Assembly: GCA_963772845.1 (NCBI GenBank)
Contig: CAVYYW010000014.1
Coordinates: 62,001 to 126,000, forward strand
Length of the DNA: 64,000 nt
DNA from: CAVYYW01 sp963772845
Lineage (GTDB): Bacteria; Bacillota; Bacilli; Bacillales; Sporolactobacillaceae
Direction of reading: 5' to 3'
This document shows positions 25,207 through 32,918 of the stretch, piece after piece. Position 1 is the stretch's first letter; each line of letters starts with the position of its first letter. A program made the translations under genes and the position numbers. Under the pieces are notes generated by a model. It searched no databases. It was given only the letters and a program-made list of their open reading frames with translations, and was not told the origin of the DNA.

Positions 25207-25236
25207 ATAAGTAAATGCAAGGGAGGAATGCGTGAA

Positions 25237-25596
25237 ATGATTTTGACAATTACTGAAGCCGCAAATCATCGGGTTAAAGAGATGATGAAGGAACAGGGCG
25301 CAGACAATCTTTTCCTCCGAGTTGGCGTCAAAGGAGGAGGCTGTACCGGTCTTACTTACGGTATGGGCTTTGATGAGGAAAAGAAAGAAGAAGATACTTT
25401 TTTTGAATCAGATGGCATTCAAGTCATCATTGATAAAGAAAGCGAGCCGCTGTTGCGCGATGTGGTTATAGATTATAAACAAAACATGATGGGCGGAGGA
25501 TTCGCCATTGAGAATCCGAACGCGATCGCCACATGCGGGTGCGGAAGTTCATTTAAAACAAAAACAAATGCCGGAACGCCTTCAACTGATTGCTAA
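25237..25596 (+). CDS. yutM: A-type Fe-S carrier YutM (HesB/IscA/ErpA family)
   Basis: The protein carries iron or an Fe-S cluster to apo-enzymes. The 119-residue product has the three family cysteines: one in VKGGGCTGLTYG and two in ATCGCGSSF. ILTITEAANHRVKEMMKEQG is the characteristic N-terminus. GGGAGG ends ten bases before the ATG at 25237, while the ATG at 25228 sits almost on it. An upstream promoter is clear. Together with YutI and SufBSU it completes much of the Fe-S assembly set. Confidence 0.92.
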   Translation: MILTITEAANHRVKEMMKEQGADNLFLRVGVKGGGCTGLTYGMGFDEEKKEEDTFFESDGIQVIIDKESEPLLRDVVIDYKQNMMGGGFAIENPNAIATCGCGSSFKTKTNAGTPSTDC

Positions 25597-25600
25597 ATGC

Positions 25601-25637
25601 AAAAAACCCTTTTCCCAATGGGAAAAGGGTTTTTTTA
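25601..25637. terminator. Bidirectional terminator between yutM and yuzC
   Basis: Perfect 16-base arms (AAAAAACCCTTTTCCC and its complement) close a 3-base loop and are followed by T's on both strands. Confidence 0.93.
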
Positions 25638-25672
25638 TCTGTCAATCGGCAAGTGCTGTTGGAAAGAGCCAT

Positions 25673-26056
25673 TTACCGGAAAGGCGCTATTTTCTTAAGA
25701 AGAGATGTGCAATCCGCATAAAAAGAAGCCGGGAAAATCCAGTCAATTGGGCAAGAGGGGGCGTGCACGACGCCGTGTTTTTTGACAAAGGCTTTCGCTT
25801 TTATTTTTGTCAGCACAGAATCACCGCGAATATGAACGGCTACCAGCCGCTTGCTCTCCGGTAAATACAAAGGAACCCAGCTTTCATCCTCCATGGCTTT
25901 GATTTCAACTCTTATACCGGCTCCGTATAATAAGTTATGGATATAACGAGCTGAAGGAGGCAGAACCACCTGTTCATTTCTGTTATCGGTTAATGCGGAT
26001 TTGTTTTGAATATCTTCAATTTGCCGGTTTCGATAAAAAGAAAAAGGGAAAAACAT
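25673..26056 (-). CDS. yuzC: YuzC-like hypothetical protein
   Basis: This 127-residue cytoplasmic protein has an unknown function. It begins MFFPFSFYRNRQIEDI and contains LPPSARYIHNLLYGAGIRVE and SKRLVAVHIRGDSVLTKIKA, without membrane segments. Position between yutM and the NDH-2 gene yumB matches B. subtilis yuzC, which is the main reason for the name. AAAGGTGAT precedes the ATG at 26056; thirteen in-frame upstream codons are probably not used. Confidence 0.7.
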   Translation of the reverse strand: MFFPFSFYRNRQIEDIQNKSALTDNRNEQVVLPPSARYIHNLLYGAGIRVEIKAMEDESWVPLYLPESKRLVAVHIRGDSVLTKIKAKAFVKKHGVVHAPSCPIDWIFPASFYADCTSLLKKIAPFR

Positions 26057-26303
26057 AATATCACCTTTATCATAATAGACAAATAAGCTGTCCACTATTC
26101 GCCTATATTTAAATCAATAAAATTACAGAGTAGTGGGAATACTTCAATTGGCACATTAAACATGCCGAAAGACTTGAATTGTACACAAAAATGTCATATT
26201 ATGAATATGGGAAATAAGATTAGAGTTGTTAGTGAAAAACATCACAAGTTCTTATACTTCGTTAAATGCTTTAAATTTATTAAAAAAGGTGGATGTGATA
26301 CGG

Positions 26304-27521
26304 ATGAGTAAGCCAAAAATTCTTATTATCGGTGCAGGTTATGGCGGAATGATGACTGCAGTTCGTCTAACGAAAGATCTCAACAATCAGGATGCAGAAA
26401 TTACACTAGTTAACAAGCACAATTACCATTACCAAACCACGTGGCTTCATGAACCGGCTGCTGGAACTTTACATCATGACCGGACCCGTATGCTGATTAA
26501 AGATGTCATTAATACAAACCGAATTAATTTTGTTCAAGACACGGTCGTTGAAATTAAGAAAGATGAAAACAAAGTTATTCTTCAAAATGGCGAGCTTGAT
26601 TATGATTATCTTGTAATTGGTCTTGGTTTTGAATCAGAAACATTCGGTATAAAAGGTATGAAGGAAAATGCCTTTACGATTCGCAGTGTGGATACTGTCC
26701 GCAAAATCCGTGAACATATCGAATATCAATTTGCAAGCTACAATCATGACGCTGTAAAAGATGATAATAAATTAAATATTATTGTCGGTGGCGGCGGTTT
26801 CAGCGGTGTTGAATTTGTCGGTGAGCTCGCTCATCGTGTTCCTCAATTATGCCGTGAATACGATGTGGACCGGAGCAAGGTTCGTATTATCAACATCGAA
26901 GCAATGCCTTCCATTCTTCCTAATTTCGATAAGGAACTTGTGGATTATGCGATTCATCAGCTCGAAAGCAAAGGTGTGGAGTTTAAGCTTGGTGCGATGA
27001 TTAAAGAAGTTAAGGAAGACAGAGTCATCATTGGAACGAAAGACAGTGACGAAACGGATGAAATCATAGCTGGAACAATTGTTTGGACGGGTGGTGTCCG
27101 AGGCAGCTCTGTTCTTGAAGCTTCAGGATTTGAAACGAACCGAGGCAAGCTTCCAGTCGAAGAAGACCTTCGTGCAACAGGCTATGAGAATATTTTCGTG
27201 ATTGGTGATTGTGCCCTTGTAATGGATAAAGAAAGTGGACGTCCATATCCTCCAACCGCACAAATTGCTATTCAGGAATCGTTCACTTTATCAAAAAACC
27301 TTCGTCACCTTCTTCATTCACAGCCGACTGAAACGTTTACTTATAAAAGTAAAGGTACAGTTGCTTCTCTTGGTAAAGGAGATGCAATCGGTGTTGTTGG
27401 CGACAGAAAGCTTAAAGGCGCTCCAGCAGCTGCGATGAAGAAAATTATTGATGACCGTTACCTGTTCCTGCTTGGCGGTGTGGGTCTTACTCTTAAAAAA
27501 GGTAAGCTGAAACTCTTTTAA
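26304..27521 (+). CDS. yumB: Type II NADH dehydrogenase YumB
   Basis: This membrane-associated NADH:quinone oxidoreductase feeds the respiratory chain without pumping protons. The 405-residue product has the FAD motif ILIIGAGYGGMMTAVRL at the start, the NAD motif IIVGGGGFSGVEFVGELAHR near residue 170, IVWTGGVRGSSVL and NIFVIGDCALVMD, and a C-terminal amphipathic segment (YLFLLGGVGLTLKKGKLKLF) that anchors it to the membrane. AAAGGTGGATG lies upstream of the chosen ATG; the frame is open further upstream without a better start. Length equals B. subtilis YumB. Confidence 0.93.
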   Translation: MSKPKILIIGAGYGGMMTAVRLTKDLNNQDAEITLVNKHNYHYQTTWLHEPAAGTLHHDRTRMLIKDVINTNRINFVQDTVVEIKKDENKVILQNGELDYDYLVIGLGFESETFGIKGMKENAFTIRSVDTVRKIREHIEYQFASYNHDAVKDDNKLNIIVGGGGFSGVEFVGELAHRVPQLCREYDVDRSKVRIINIEAMPSILPNFDKELVDYAIHQLESKGVEFKLGAMIKEVKEDRVIIGTKDSDETDEIIAGTIVWTGGVRGSSVLEASGFETNRGKLPVEEDLRATGYENIFVIGDCALVMDKESGRPYPPTAQIAIQESFTLSKNLRHLLHSQPTETFTYKSKGTVASLGKGDAIGVVGDRKLKGAPAAAMKKIIDDRYLFLLGGVGLTLKKGKLKLF

Positions 27522-27555
27522 GAAAATATAAAACACTAAATGTTACTTCTTTTAA

Positions 27556-27593
27556 AAAAAGGGTGATGCCTGTAAAACGGCATCACCCTTTTT
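27556..27593. terminator. Bidirectional terminator of yumB and the acetyltransferase gene
   Basis: Perfect 15-base arms AAAAAGGGTGATGCC and GGCATCACCCTTTTT enclose an 8-base loop. The right arm lies within the last codons of the convergent acetyltransferase gene. Confidence 0.92.
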
Positions 27594-28152
27594 GTGTGAT
27601 TTTATTTTTCCAATCAGGCTTCAAGAGGCTCATCATAATCCGGTCATAACGTTTTCCTTGGCGGAAAACAGCGTCCCGCATTCGACCTTCCTGTTGAAAA
27701 CCCGCTTTTTCATAAGAACGAATAGCGGCTGTATTATAGGAGATGACGTCTAGACCAACTCTATGGAGATTAAGCTCCCAAAAAGCATAGCGAACGAGAA
27801 GCTCCAATGCCTCTGTCCCGTAGCCGTTTCCGCGATCCATAGGGTCGCCGATTCCAATTGCAAGAGACGCTGACTGGCAGTTCCATTCAATACTGTGAAG
27901 TGCTGCAAATCCGATCAAACGGTCGTCCTCAAGCGAACGGATTCTAAAATGAACATGATTTTGATTTTTACTATCATTAGCATCGTTGGCTTTGTGGGCG
28001 GAGACGCCTGAAGGAACTGCAAAGTCAGTATCCATCTTTGTTAAATAATCACTGTCTTCTTGCCACTTTGTCATGATCTCAGCATCTTCAGGCCGTTTTG
28101 CGGTTAAATAAATGGAATCCCCTTTGAAAAGGTTTATTAAGGTGTAGCTCAT
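27583..28152 (-). CDS. GNAT acetyltransferase, RimJ/RimL type
   Basis: This acetyl-CoA-dependent N-acetyltransferase has an unknown acceptor (ribosomal protein N-termini, amino sugars or antibiotics are all possible in this family). The 189-residue product has IRSLEDDRLIGFAALHSIEW, the acetyl-CoA loop IGDPMDRGNGYGTEALELLV and the terminal VISYNTAAIRSYEKAGFQQE. GAGGGGG lies eight bases before the ATG. A 31-residue ORF with its own promoter and ribosome site ends 17 bases upstream, so this gene is the second in a small operon or is regulated by a leader peptide. Its 3' end runs into the shared terminator. Confidence 0.85.
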   Translation of the reverse strand: MSYTLINLFKGDSIYLTAKRPEDAEIMTKWQEDSDYLTKMDTDFAVPSGVSAHKANDANDSKNQNHVHFRIRSLEDDRLIGFAALHSIEWNCQSASLAIGIGDPMDRGNGYGTEALELLVRYAFWELNLHRVGLDVISYNTAAIRSYEKAGFQQEGRMRDAVFRQGKRYDRIMMSLLKPDWKNKITQKG

Positions 28153-28169
28153 TTTAATTTTCCCCCTCT

Positions 28170-28265
28170 TTAATTCGGGGATGCAGAAGAAAGGCGTCGA
28201 CTGTCCCCTGAATGCACAGAGAATAAAGGGTTAAACGTCATGGAACCTGCAATGAGCAATAACAA
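28170..28265 (-). CDS. Putative 31-residue leader peptide or small protein upstream of the acetyltransferase gene
   Basis: TTG at 28265 follows AAGGAGGAG (28273-28281) with a 7-base spacer, one of the best ribosome sites in the window. The product reads MLLLIAGSMTFNPLFSVHSG and ends in SRRLSSASPN. The front is hydrophobic, like a short membrane or leader peptide. A strong promoter lies 46 bases upstream. The stop is 17 bases before the GNAT start and close to its Shine-Dalgarno, a layout seen in translation-attenuation leaders of resistance genes. A structural small protein is equally possible. Confidence 0.5.
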   Translation of the reverse strand: MLLLIAGSMTFNPLFSVHSGDSRRLSSASPN

Positions 28266-28310
28266 AGGCTTTCTCCTCCTTATTAATAGCAAAAATGTGA
28301 TAGTAAATTT

Positions 28311-28339
28311 AATATAGATCCCGTATTTTAAAGTGTCAA
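28311..28339 (-). promoter_or_regulatory. Sigma-A promoter of the leader ORF and acetyltransferase gene
   Basis: On the minus strand TTGACA (28339-28334) and TATATT (28316-28311) are 17 bases apart, a near-consensus promoter. Confidence 0.8.
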
Positions 28340-28510
28340 GATAACTTAAAAAAATAAATTTTCAGAATATAAAAATAAAGGCAATAAGGAGTAAACGGAA
28401 GATCGGTTCAAATGTATTCGCTTACATTGGCTGAAACGGGTTAATATAGCGGTTTTCATTAGAAATGAAAGTTGCTATGATGAGTGAAAATTTATAAGGG
28501 AGTGTCGCAC

Positions 28511-28639
28511 ATGAGACGCACGGAAAAGAATAACCATTCAGAATCATCATGCCAGTACTGCAAAGGGAAAGGTTATTTTCAGCTGCTTCTTGGAGGATCT
28601 GAAACGTGTGAGCGGTGTTCAGGCACTGGAAAAAAGTAA
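28511..28639 (+). CDS. yuiA: YuiA, small DnaJ-type zinc-finger protein
   Basis: This 42-residue protein has SCQYCKGKGYFQLLLGG followed by ETCERCSGTGKK, that is two CxxCxGxG repeats like one zinc module of DnaJ. AAGGGAGTG lies upstream of the ATG. Position ahead of yuiB and yuiC agrees with B. subtilis yuiA. The function is unknown; zinc binding is inferred from the motif. Confidence 0.85.
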   Translation: MRRTEKNNHSESSCQYCKGKGYFQLLLGGSETCERCSGTGKK

Positions 28640-28783
28640 TCGTGAGCAAGAGACACTGAAAAATGAACAGAAGAACTTTACCGGTTCGGACTCAGGGAAA
28701 AATATTAATTGACGATTGTGAATTTTCTTAGTACGATAAAGGAAGAGAAAAATTCTGATTCCGAACATTAGCAGGTGAAGGGC

Positions 28784-29101
28784 ATGTTTATATTTCAGTT
28801 CTTAATTTCGATTTTATTGTTTATGGTGCTGTTTTTTGGTATCGGATTTATTCTTAATATGCTCTTGAAAACATCATGGCTTATGGCAATCTTATATCCG
28901 ATTGTTGTTATTGTCATTGCAGATAACGAATCAACAATGGCCTATGTTACTCAGCCGCGGGAAGCTTTTCATAATGCCATTCAAGGTCTCATATCCTTAG
29001 CGCCTTCCGATATTACCATTCTGAGTATGGGTTTTGTCGGAGCAGTTGTTTCAGGGGTAGTCATTAAGATGCTTCGTCAAAATGGCTATCAGATGTTTTG
29101 A
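28784..29101 (+). CDS. yuiB: YuiB membrane protein
   Basis: This 105-residue integral membrane protein has an unknown function. Its hydrophobic segments are MFIFQFLISILLFMVLFFGI, ILNMLLKTSWLMAILYPIVV and ILSMGFVGAVVSGVVI, with a polar loop TMAYVTQPREAFHN. The ATG at 28784 gives 105 residues, the B. subtilis YuiB length; a GTG three codons earlier is part of the ribosome site. It follows yuiA and precedes yuiC. Confidence 0.88.
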   Translation: MFIFQFLISILLFMVLFFGIGFILNMLLKTSWLMAILYPIVVIVIADNESTMAYVTQPREAFHNAIQGLISLAPSDITILSMGFVGAVVSGVVIKMLRQNGYQMF

Positions 29102-29111
29102 TAGAAAACCA

Positions 29112-29143
29112 AAAAAGAACCCTTCATGGAAGGGTTCTTTTTG
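29112..29143 (+). terminator. Terminator of yuiA-yuiB
   Basis: Perfect 14-base arms AAAAAGAACCCTTC and GAAGGGTTCTTTTT close an ATG loop. Confidence 0.92.
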
Positions 29144-29240
29144 TGTATCTATGAATCACTCCCTTAAACAGACCTTTTTCTTATACCATTAGGACTATTT
29201 TTTTTGAAATAGGGTATATAAAGATTAAGGAGTGATTTTA

Positions 29241-29930
29241 TTGTATTTATTTAAGGAACTACTGCGTGAATTTAACGCGAAAATCTTTTTCTTTCTGGCA
29301 TTGATTCTTACACTGGGTGTCCTGTTCAGCATGAAGGTACAAGCCAGTCAAAGTAATGCGGAGATTAAAATTAAAACGAATCCTTATGCTGCAGCAGATA
29401 AAACAATAGCTTATGGTGATTTAGGCTTTCGGCGTATTCAGAAATGGAAAAATAAAACAATCAATGCTGAGTTTACTCAAACGCCTAATAAAGATTTGGC
29501 TTCTGATAAACCTCACAATCAGTATCCAGCAGTACAGGTGCTTGCAACTGGATACACTGCTGGTGTTGAATCTACTGGCAAAAAACCCGGTGATTCAACA
29601 TACGGGCTTACCAGAAGTGGTGTAAAAGTGAGACGTGGTCTCTATTCCACTGTTGCGGCAGATCCGAAAATTTTTCCGATTGGAAGCATTTTATTTATCC
29701 CAGGCTACGGATACGGTGTAGTAGCAGATACAGGATCAAAAATTAACGGACACAGGCTGGATCTCTATTTTAAAACGGTAGATGCCGTGTATAAACAATG
29801 GGGAAAGCGTTCGTTGAATGTATTTATTATAAAAAAAGGCAATGGCTCTTTATCAGAGAAAGTGATGAAGCAGCTTAATAATCAGCCTCAATATAATGTT
29901 CTAAACAAACATTTATCAGAAAGCATGTAA
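29241..29930 (+). CDS. yuiC: YuiC, 3D-domain peptidoglycan lytic transglycosylase-like protein
   Basis: The product resembles stationary-phase secreted muralytic enzymes with an MltA/Rpf-like 3D domain that cleave the glycan strand. The 229-residue product has an N-terminal signal anchor (IFFFLALILTLGVLFSM) and a C-terminal 3D domain from about residue 100: VLATGYTAGVESTG, FPIGSILFIPGYGYGVVADT and GHRLDLYF, holding the conserved aspartates in ADTG and LDLYF. The start is TTG 29241, eight bases after AAGGAG; an in-frame GTG lies within that site. Conserved next to yuiB. Confidence 0.88.
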   Translation: MYLFKELLREFNAKIFFFLALILTLGVLFSMKVQASQSNAEIKIKTNPYAAADKTIAYGDLGFRRIQKWKNKTINAEFTQTPNKDLASDKPHNQYPAVQVLATGYTAGVESTGKKPGDSTYGLTRSGVKVRRGLYSTVAADPKIFPIGSILFIPGYGYGVVADTGSKINGHRLDLYFKTVDAVYKQWGKRSLNVFIIKKGNGSLSEKVMKQLNNQPQYNVLNKHLSESM

Positions 29931-30023
29931 ATGTTCCTTTTGTGTGCGCTTGAATAGAAAACGGCCGTTCTTTAAAAGACCGCTGAAATTGTGAGCTTAT
30001 ACGAATCTATTTAAAGAAAGGAG

Positions 30024-30060
30024 GGTCCTGATGCCATGATGGCTGTCAGGACCTTCTTTT
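30024..30060 (+). terminator. Probable terminator of yuiC
   Basis: GGTCCTGA (30024-30031) and TCAGGACC (30046-30053) enclose TGCCATGATGGCTG and are followed by TTCTTTT. The stem starts inside a perfect Shine-Dalgarno-like AAAGGAGGG, which is unusual. Confidence 0.6.
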
Positions 30061-30164
30061 ACGTTTGGGGAGAAATCAAAAAAGTACTATATGATAAATT
30101 ATAGCCGAGGGAGTCTCGCTTGGTTAGCTGATGAGGCTGACGGATCTATGTGGTGATGGTTATT
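30061..30164. other. Intergenic sequence before repeats
   Basis: No confident gene; see the note on a possible 22-residue ORF beginning at 30036. Confidence 0.3.
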
Positions 30165-30362
30165 CCGTTTCAGGCGCTCGCTTTCCACGGGCACGGCCTC
30201 AGCTAACTTTGGCGTTGTCTCTTTGCGCGCCAAAGTGGATCTTCGGACGCGTGCTATTCCCGTTGGACTTGAAACAGCATCCTTGACTCCACACCGCACG
30301 AAGAAAATGCTGATGCATTTTCCAGGAGTCTCGCACCTTTCGCTTCACTCAACATGTTTGTG
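30165..30362 (+). repeat. Dispersed repeat R1, forward copy with inserted R2 segment
   Basis: The R1 order is kept (TCGCTTTCCACGGGCACGG, hairpin ACTTTGGCG/CGCCAAAGT, ATCTTCGGACGCGTGCT), but about 65 bases (GACTTGAAACAGCATCC ... GATGCATTTTCCAG) are placed before GGAGTCTCGCACC. That insert is the reverse complement of the R2 element at 30640. Confidence 0.85.
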
Positions 30363-30627
30363 AGCAGAGGTGGCCAATTAAATCGTTGCTATAGAAATTC
30401 AATTTCCATCAGTTGAACACGTGGCATCACGAATTTTCCAGCAGTACAGCCAATGGTCAATGGTGGTAAAAACATCTCAATCTTTAGCCAAACCAGTGGT
30501 CATTCAAGGAATACGAGCTATTTTTTGATTAAATCTTAAGAAAGATCAATAATACAGAAGTTTTTCATGGCAAGAGAACTTAGGACAGATCACATTCACA
30601 TTTTGGCTGATTGGAGTTGAGGACATG
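30363..30627. other. Intergenic sequence between repeats
   Basis: No gene is seen. TGATTAAATCTTAAG at about 30527 is also found near 12569, so this too is part of a repeated segment. Confidence 0.4.
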
Positions 30628-30925
30628 AGACTCCTCGAAAATGCTTTGCATTTTCATCGTGCGGTGCGGATTCAAGGATGCTGTTTCAAGTCCTGCGGAA
30701 TCCGCGATCCAGGCGAGACCCCACAACTACTGAAGGAAGTTCGGCTAAAACCAGCACGTCCTGTGCTAACGCCGAACCTACCCACGTCCTGTGGCCATGA
30801 GGAGGCTCGCGGATCGCCCGCGGAAAGCGAGGGTATTTTCAATTTATCATGGGTTGTTCGCATTTTCATCGTGCGGTGTGAATTCAAGGATGCTGTTTCA
30901 AGTCCTGCGGAATCTGTGATCCAAG
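30628..30925. repeat. Repeat R2, two direct partial copies
   Basis: TTCATCGTGCGGTG(C/T)G, then (G)ATTCAAGGATGCTGTTTCAAG and TCCTGCGGAATC occur at about 30652-30703 and 30864-30913. Between them lies a GC-rich palindrome-rich stretch (AAGTTCGGCTAAAACCAGCA ... GCTAACGCCGAACCT) with an ACGTCCTGTG repeat. The 3' part of the 163-bp units at 6261 is the same R2 sequence. Confidence 0.8.
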
Positions 30926-31079
30926 CGAGACTCCACACAGCTATGAAGTACCATGCGAGTTATCATGAACGAAACTAGCCCCTTACTCGTAAATTCGTAG
31001 GTTAATTTGGGAAGAATGTTTATTGAAAGAAAAAACAAAAAACCAAATTAGAGCTACATTACGGAAGGAGCTAGTTATT

Positions 31080-31425
31080 ATGAAGGATACCTTAAAATAT
31101 GTAGGTTTAGACGTATCAAAAGAAAAAATTGCAGTCGCTATTGCTGAAGAAGGACGTGAAAAACCCAGATATATTGGAATGATCCCCCATACTGATGCAG
31201 CCATTAGGAAATTAGTCAATAAACTTGAGACCCTAACGCTCTTCGAGTGTGTTACAAAGCTGGCCCCACTGGATACCCATTAAATAGATTTTTACTTTCA
31301 TTGGGCGTTCATTGTGATGTGATTGCTCCCTCTTTAATTCCTCAAAGGCCAGGTGAGCAAGTCGGCGTCGTGCGTTAATCTTTTGGGCAATGACACAAGA
31401 GTCAAGTAATACGCCTGTATAAAAC
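31080..31425 (+). pseudogene. IS110-family transposase remnant
   Basis: The N-terminus DTLKYVGLDVSKEKIAVAIA is the first DEDD/RuvC-like catalytic segment of IS110 transposases. The frame then breaks near 31250, and the following frame reads YKAGPTGYPLNRFLLSLGVH then CDVIAPSLIPQRPGEQV, again typical of IS110, before further decay. At most the first quarter of a 400-residue enzyme is left, and the segment between the two pieces is shortened. It is inactive. It sits in the middle of the repeat-rich 30-32 kb region, marking it as a site of past insertions. Confidence 0.85.
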
Positions 31426-31571
31426 ATTTAACAAGGCCTAATGAAAACCGTCATTGTAAGTAGTCAGTTCTTTATATGGAAAGATAAAATGTGAAAACCC
31501 ATGAATATCAGAATGCTAACCGCAATAGAGATTTTTGCCTTCGTGCCGTGTCTTCGCAAGGGCAACAAATA
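31426..31571. other. Intergenic sequence after the IS110 remnant
   Basis: No gene is seen. No terminal repeats of the IS could be recognised. Confidence 0.3.
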
Positions 31572-31712
31572 CGTTGATTGAAGCGAAAGGTGCGAGACTC
31601 CAACGGGACTAGCACGCGTCCGAAGATCCACTTTGGTGCACAAAGAAACCACGCCAAAGTTAGCTGAGGCCGTGCCCGTGGAAAGCGAGCAACCTAGAGA
31701 GAAAATCAACAA
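31572..31712 (-). repeat. Dispersed repeat R1, reverse copy
   Basis: It reads in the opposite direction to the copies at 12 kb: GTGCGAGACTCCAACGGGAC, CACGCGTCCGAAGATCCAC, the hairpin with loop ACAAAGAAAC, GTTAGCTGAGGCCGTGCCCG and GGAAAGCGAGCAACCTAGAG. Confidence 0.88.
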
Positions 31713-31738
31713 TTGATTAAATAAGAAGCAAGGAAGGC

Positions 31739-31800
31739 TTCTTTGCTTAGAGTGGGCTCGAGGATCGCCCGCGGAAAGCGAGGGTATTTCCAATTTATCA
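31739..31800. repeat. Fragment shared with the R2 region
   Basis: GGCTCG(A/C)GGATCGCCCGCGG followed by AAAGCGAGGGTATTT(T/C)CAAT matches 30802-30846 almost exactly. Confidence 0.75.
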
Positions 31801-31838
31801 ACTGTTGTTTCCATTTTCGATAGCGGTATTTACTAGGG

Positions 31839-32659
31839 TTAAAAGAAAAATGCAAGCGGGTCCTCTTCATCGTCAAAATCCGGGAATGAGCTGGGATGAA
31901 GACGTGCTGCGAGCTTTCTTAATCCAGTTAAAAGTCTTGGGGAAGGTCGGCAGTATAAAGCTTCTTCAAGAACATGAATCCTGTCTTGGGCAACTGCCTT
32001 CATCTTCTCACTGCCGGTCCGTTTTAAAACAAACCCAGGATGGACTTTGGAAGTGTTCAACGCCTACCCAAACCATACAGATATGATCAGGATCACGATG
32101 GATGACTTCATCCCAGCTTGTCTGAACACTCGCTTCCGGTTGATCAGAAAAACAGTTGGTTGCACCGGCAAGCATACTTATTTCAGTTAGCCAGTTCGTT
32201 CTGCCAGGTGTAAAGACCGGTTTCGGCCACCATTCCCAATATAAAGAAGGCTTGGAGGACAGTTCTTGCGCTGTTTCTTTGTAACTTGCAAGGATTTTCA
32301 AGAATGCTTCCTTCACAATAAGTGCTTCTTTCATTTTACCGGTCAATTCTCCGATGACGATCATATCGTTTGCGATATCGTCCATGGATTGAGGATCTAA
32401 AATAACATAGGGAAGCTCTTTTTGTTTAAGGCCCATCAATGTTTTTTTCCATGCCGGGGACACTCAGAGAGGCCACCACAAGATCAGGCTTTAATGCAGC
32501 TGTTTTATCCATGTCAATTGAAAGATCCGGTCCAAGCCTTGGGAGGTCCTGAATCGATTGAGGCCAATCCGAATAATTATCGATGCCGACAATTTGATTT
32601 TTTAAACCAAGATAAACGAGCAATTCGGTATTACTGGGGCATAAGGATACAATTCTCAC
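31839..32659 (-). pseudogene. Cobalamin/periplasmic-binding-like protein (BtuF family), frameshifted twice
   Basis: The three pieces join into a 272-residue substrate-binding fold of the BtuF type. The first begins RIVSLCPSNTELLVYLGLK and runs to LSVPGMEKNID, the second from LKQKELPYVILDPQSMDDIA to MVWVGVEHF, and the third has KVHPGFVLKRTGSEKMKAVA then EEALYCRPSPRLLTGLRKLA. The two breaks are a run of seven T at 32442-32448 and an extra G at 32049-32050; deleting one base at each restores the frame exactly. There is no signal peptide, as in the cytoplasmic-looking Bacillus relatives. The start is probably GTG 32659 behind AAAGGAGG. It is either a recent pseudogene or a sequencing error. Confidence 0.8.
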
Positions 32660-32918
32660 TGGCATTTCCTCCTTTACCGTACGAAAATCTATCTTAAGTA
32701 TACAATAAAATCAGGACCCTTTTACTTAATTAGAAAAACAGCTTTAATTAATGCGAATGATTCAGTCAAAAAATGTCTTAATCTAACGATAATTATATAG
32801 GTGGCAGATCAGGATTTAATATAAGATACTGCTAGGTTTTTTTTGTTGCAAGTGATAAACTATATTGATGGATTATTAACAATTATGAAGAGGTTTTTGT
32901 CTAGAAAGGGGCTTTCGT
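32660..32918. other. Divergent intergenic region upstream of asnB
   Basis: It holds the ribosome sites of the btuF-like gene (minus strand) and of asnB, and AT-rich promoter-like sequence. TTGCAA at about 32849 could be the asnB -35 element, but no convincing -10 follows at 17 bases. Confidence 0.3.
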
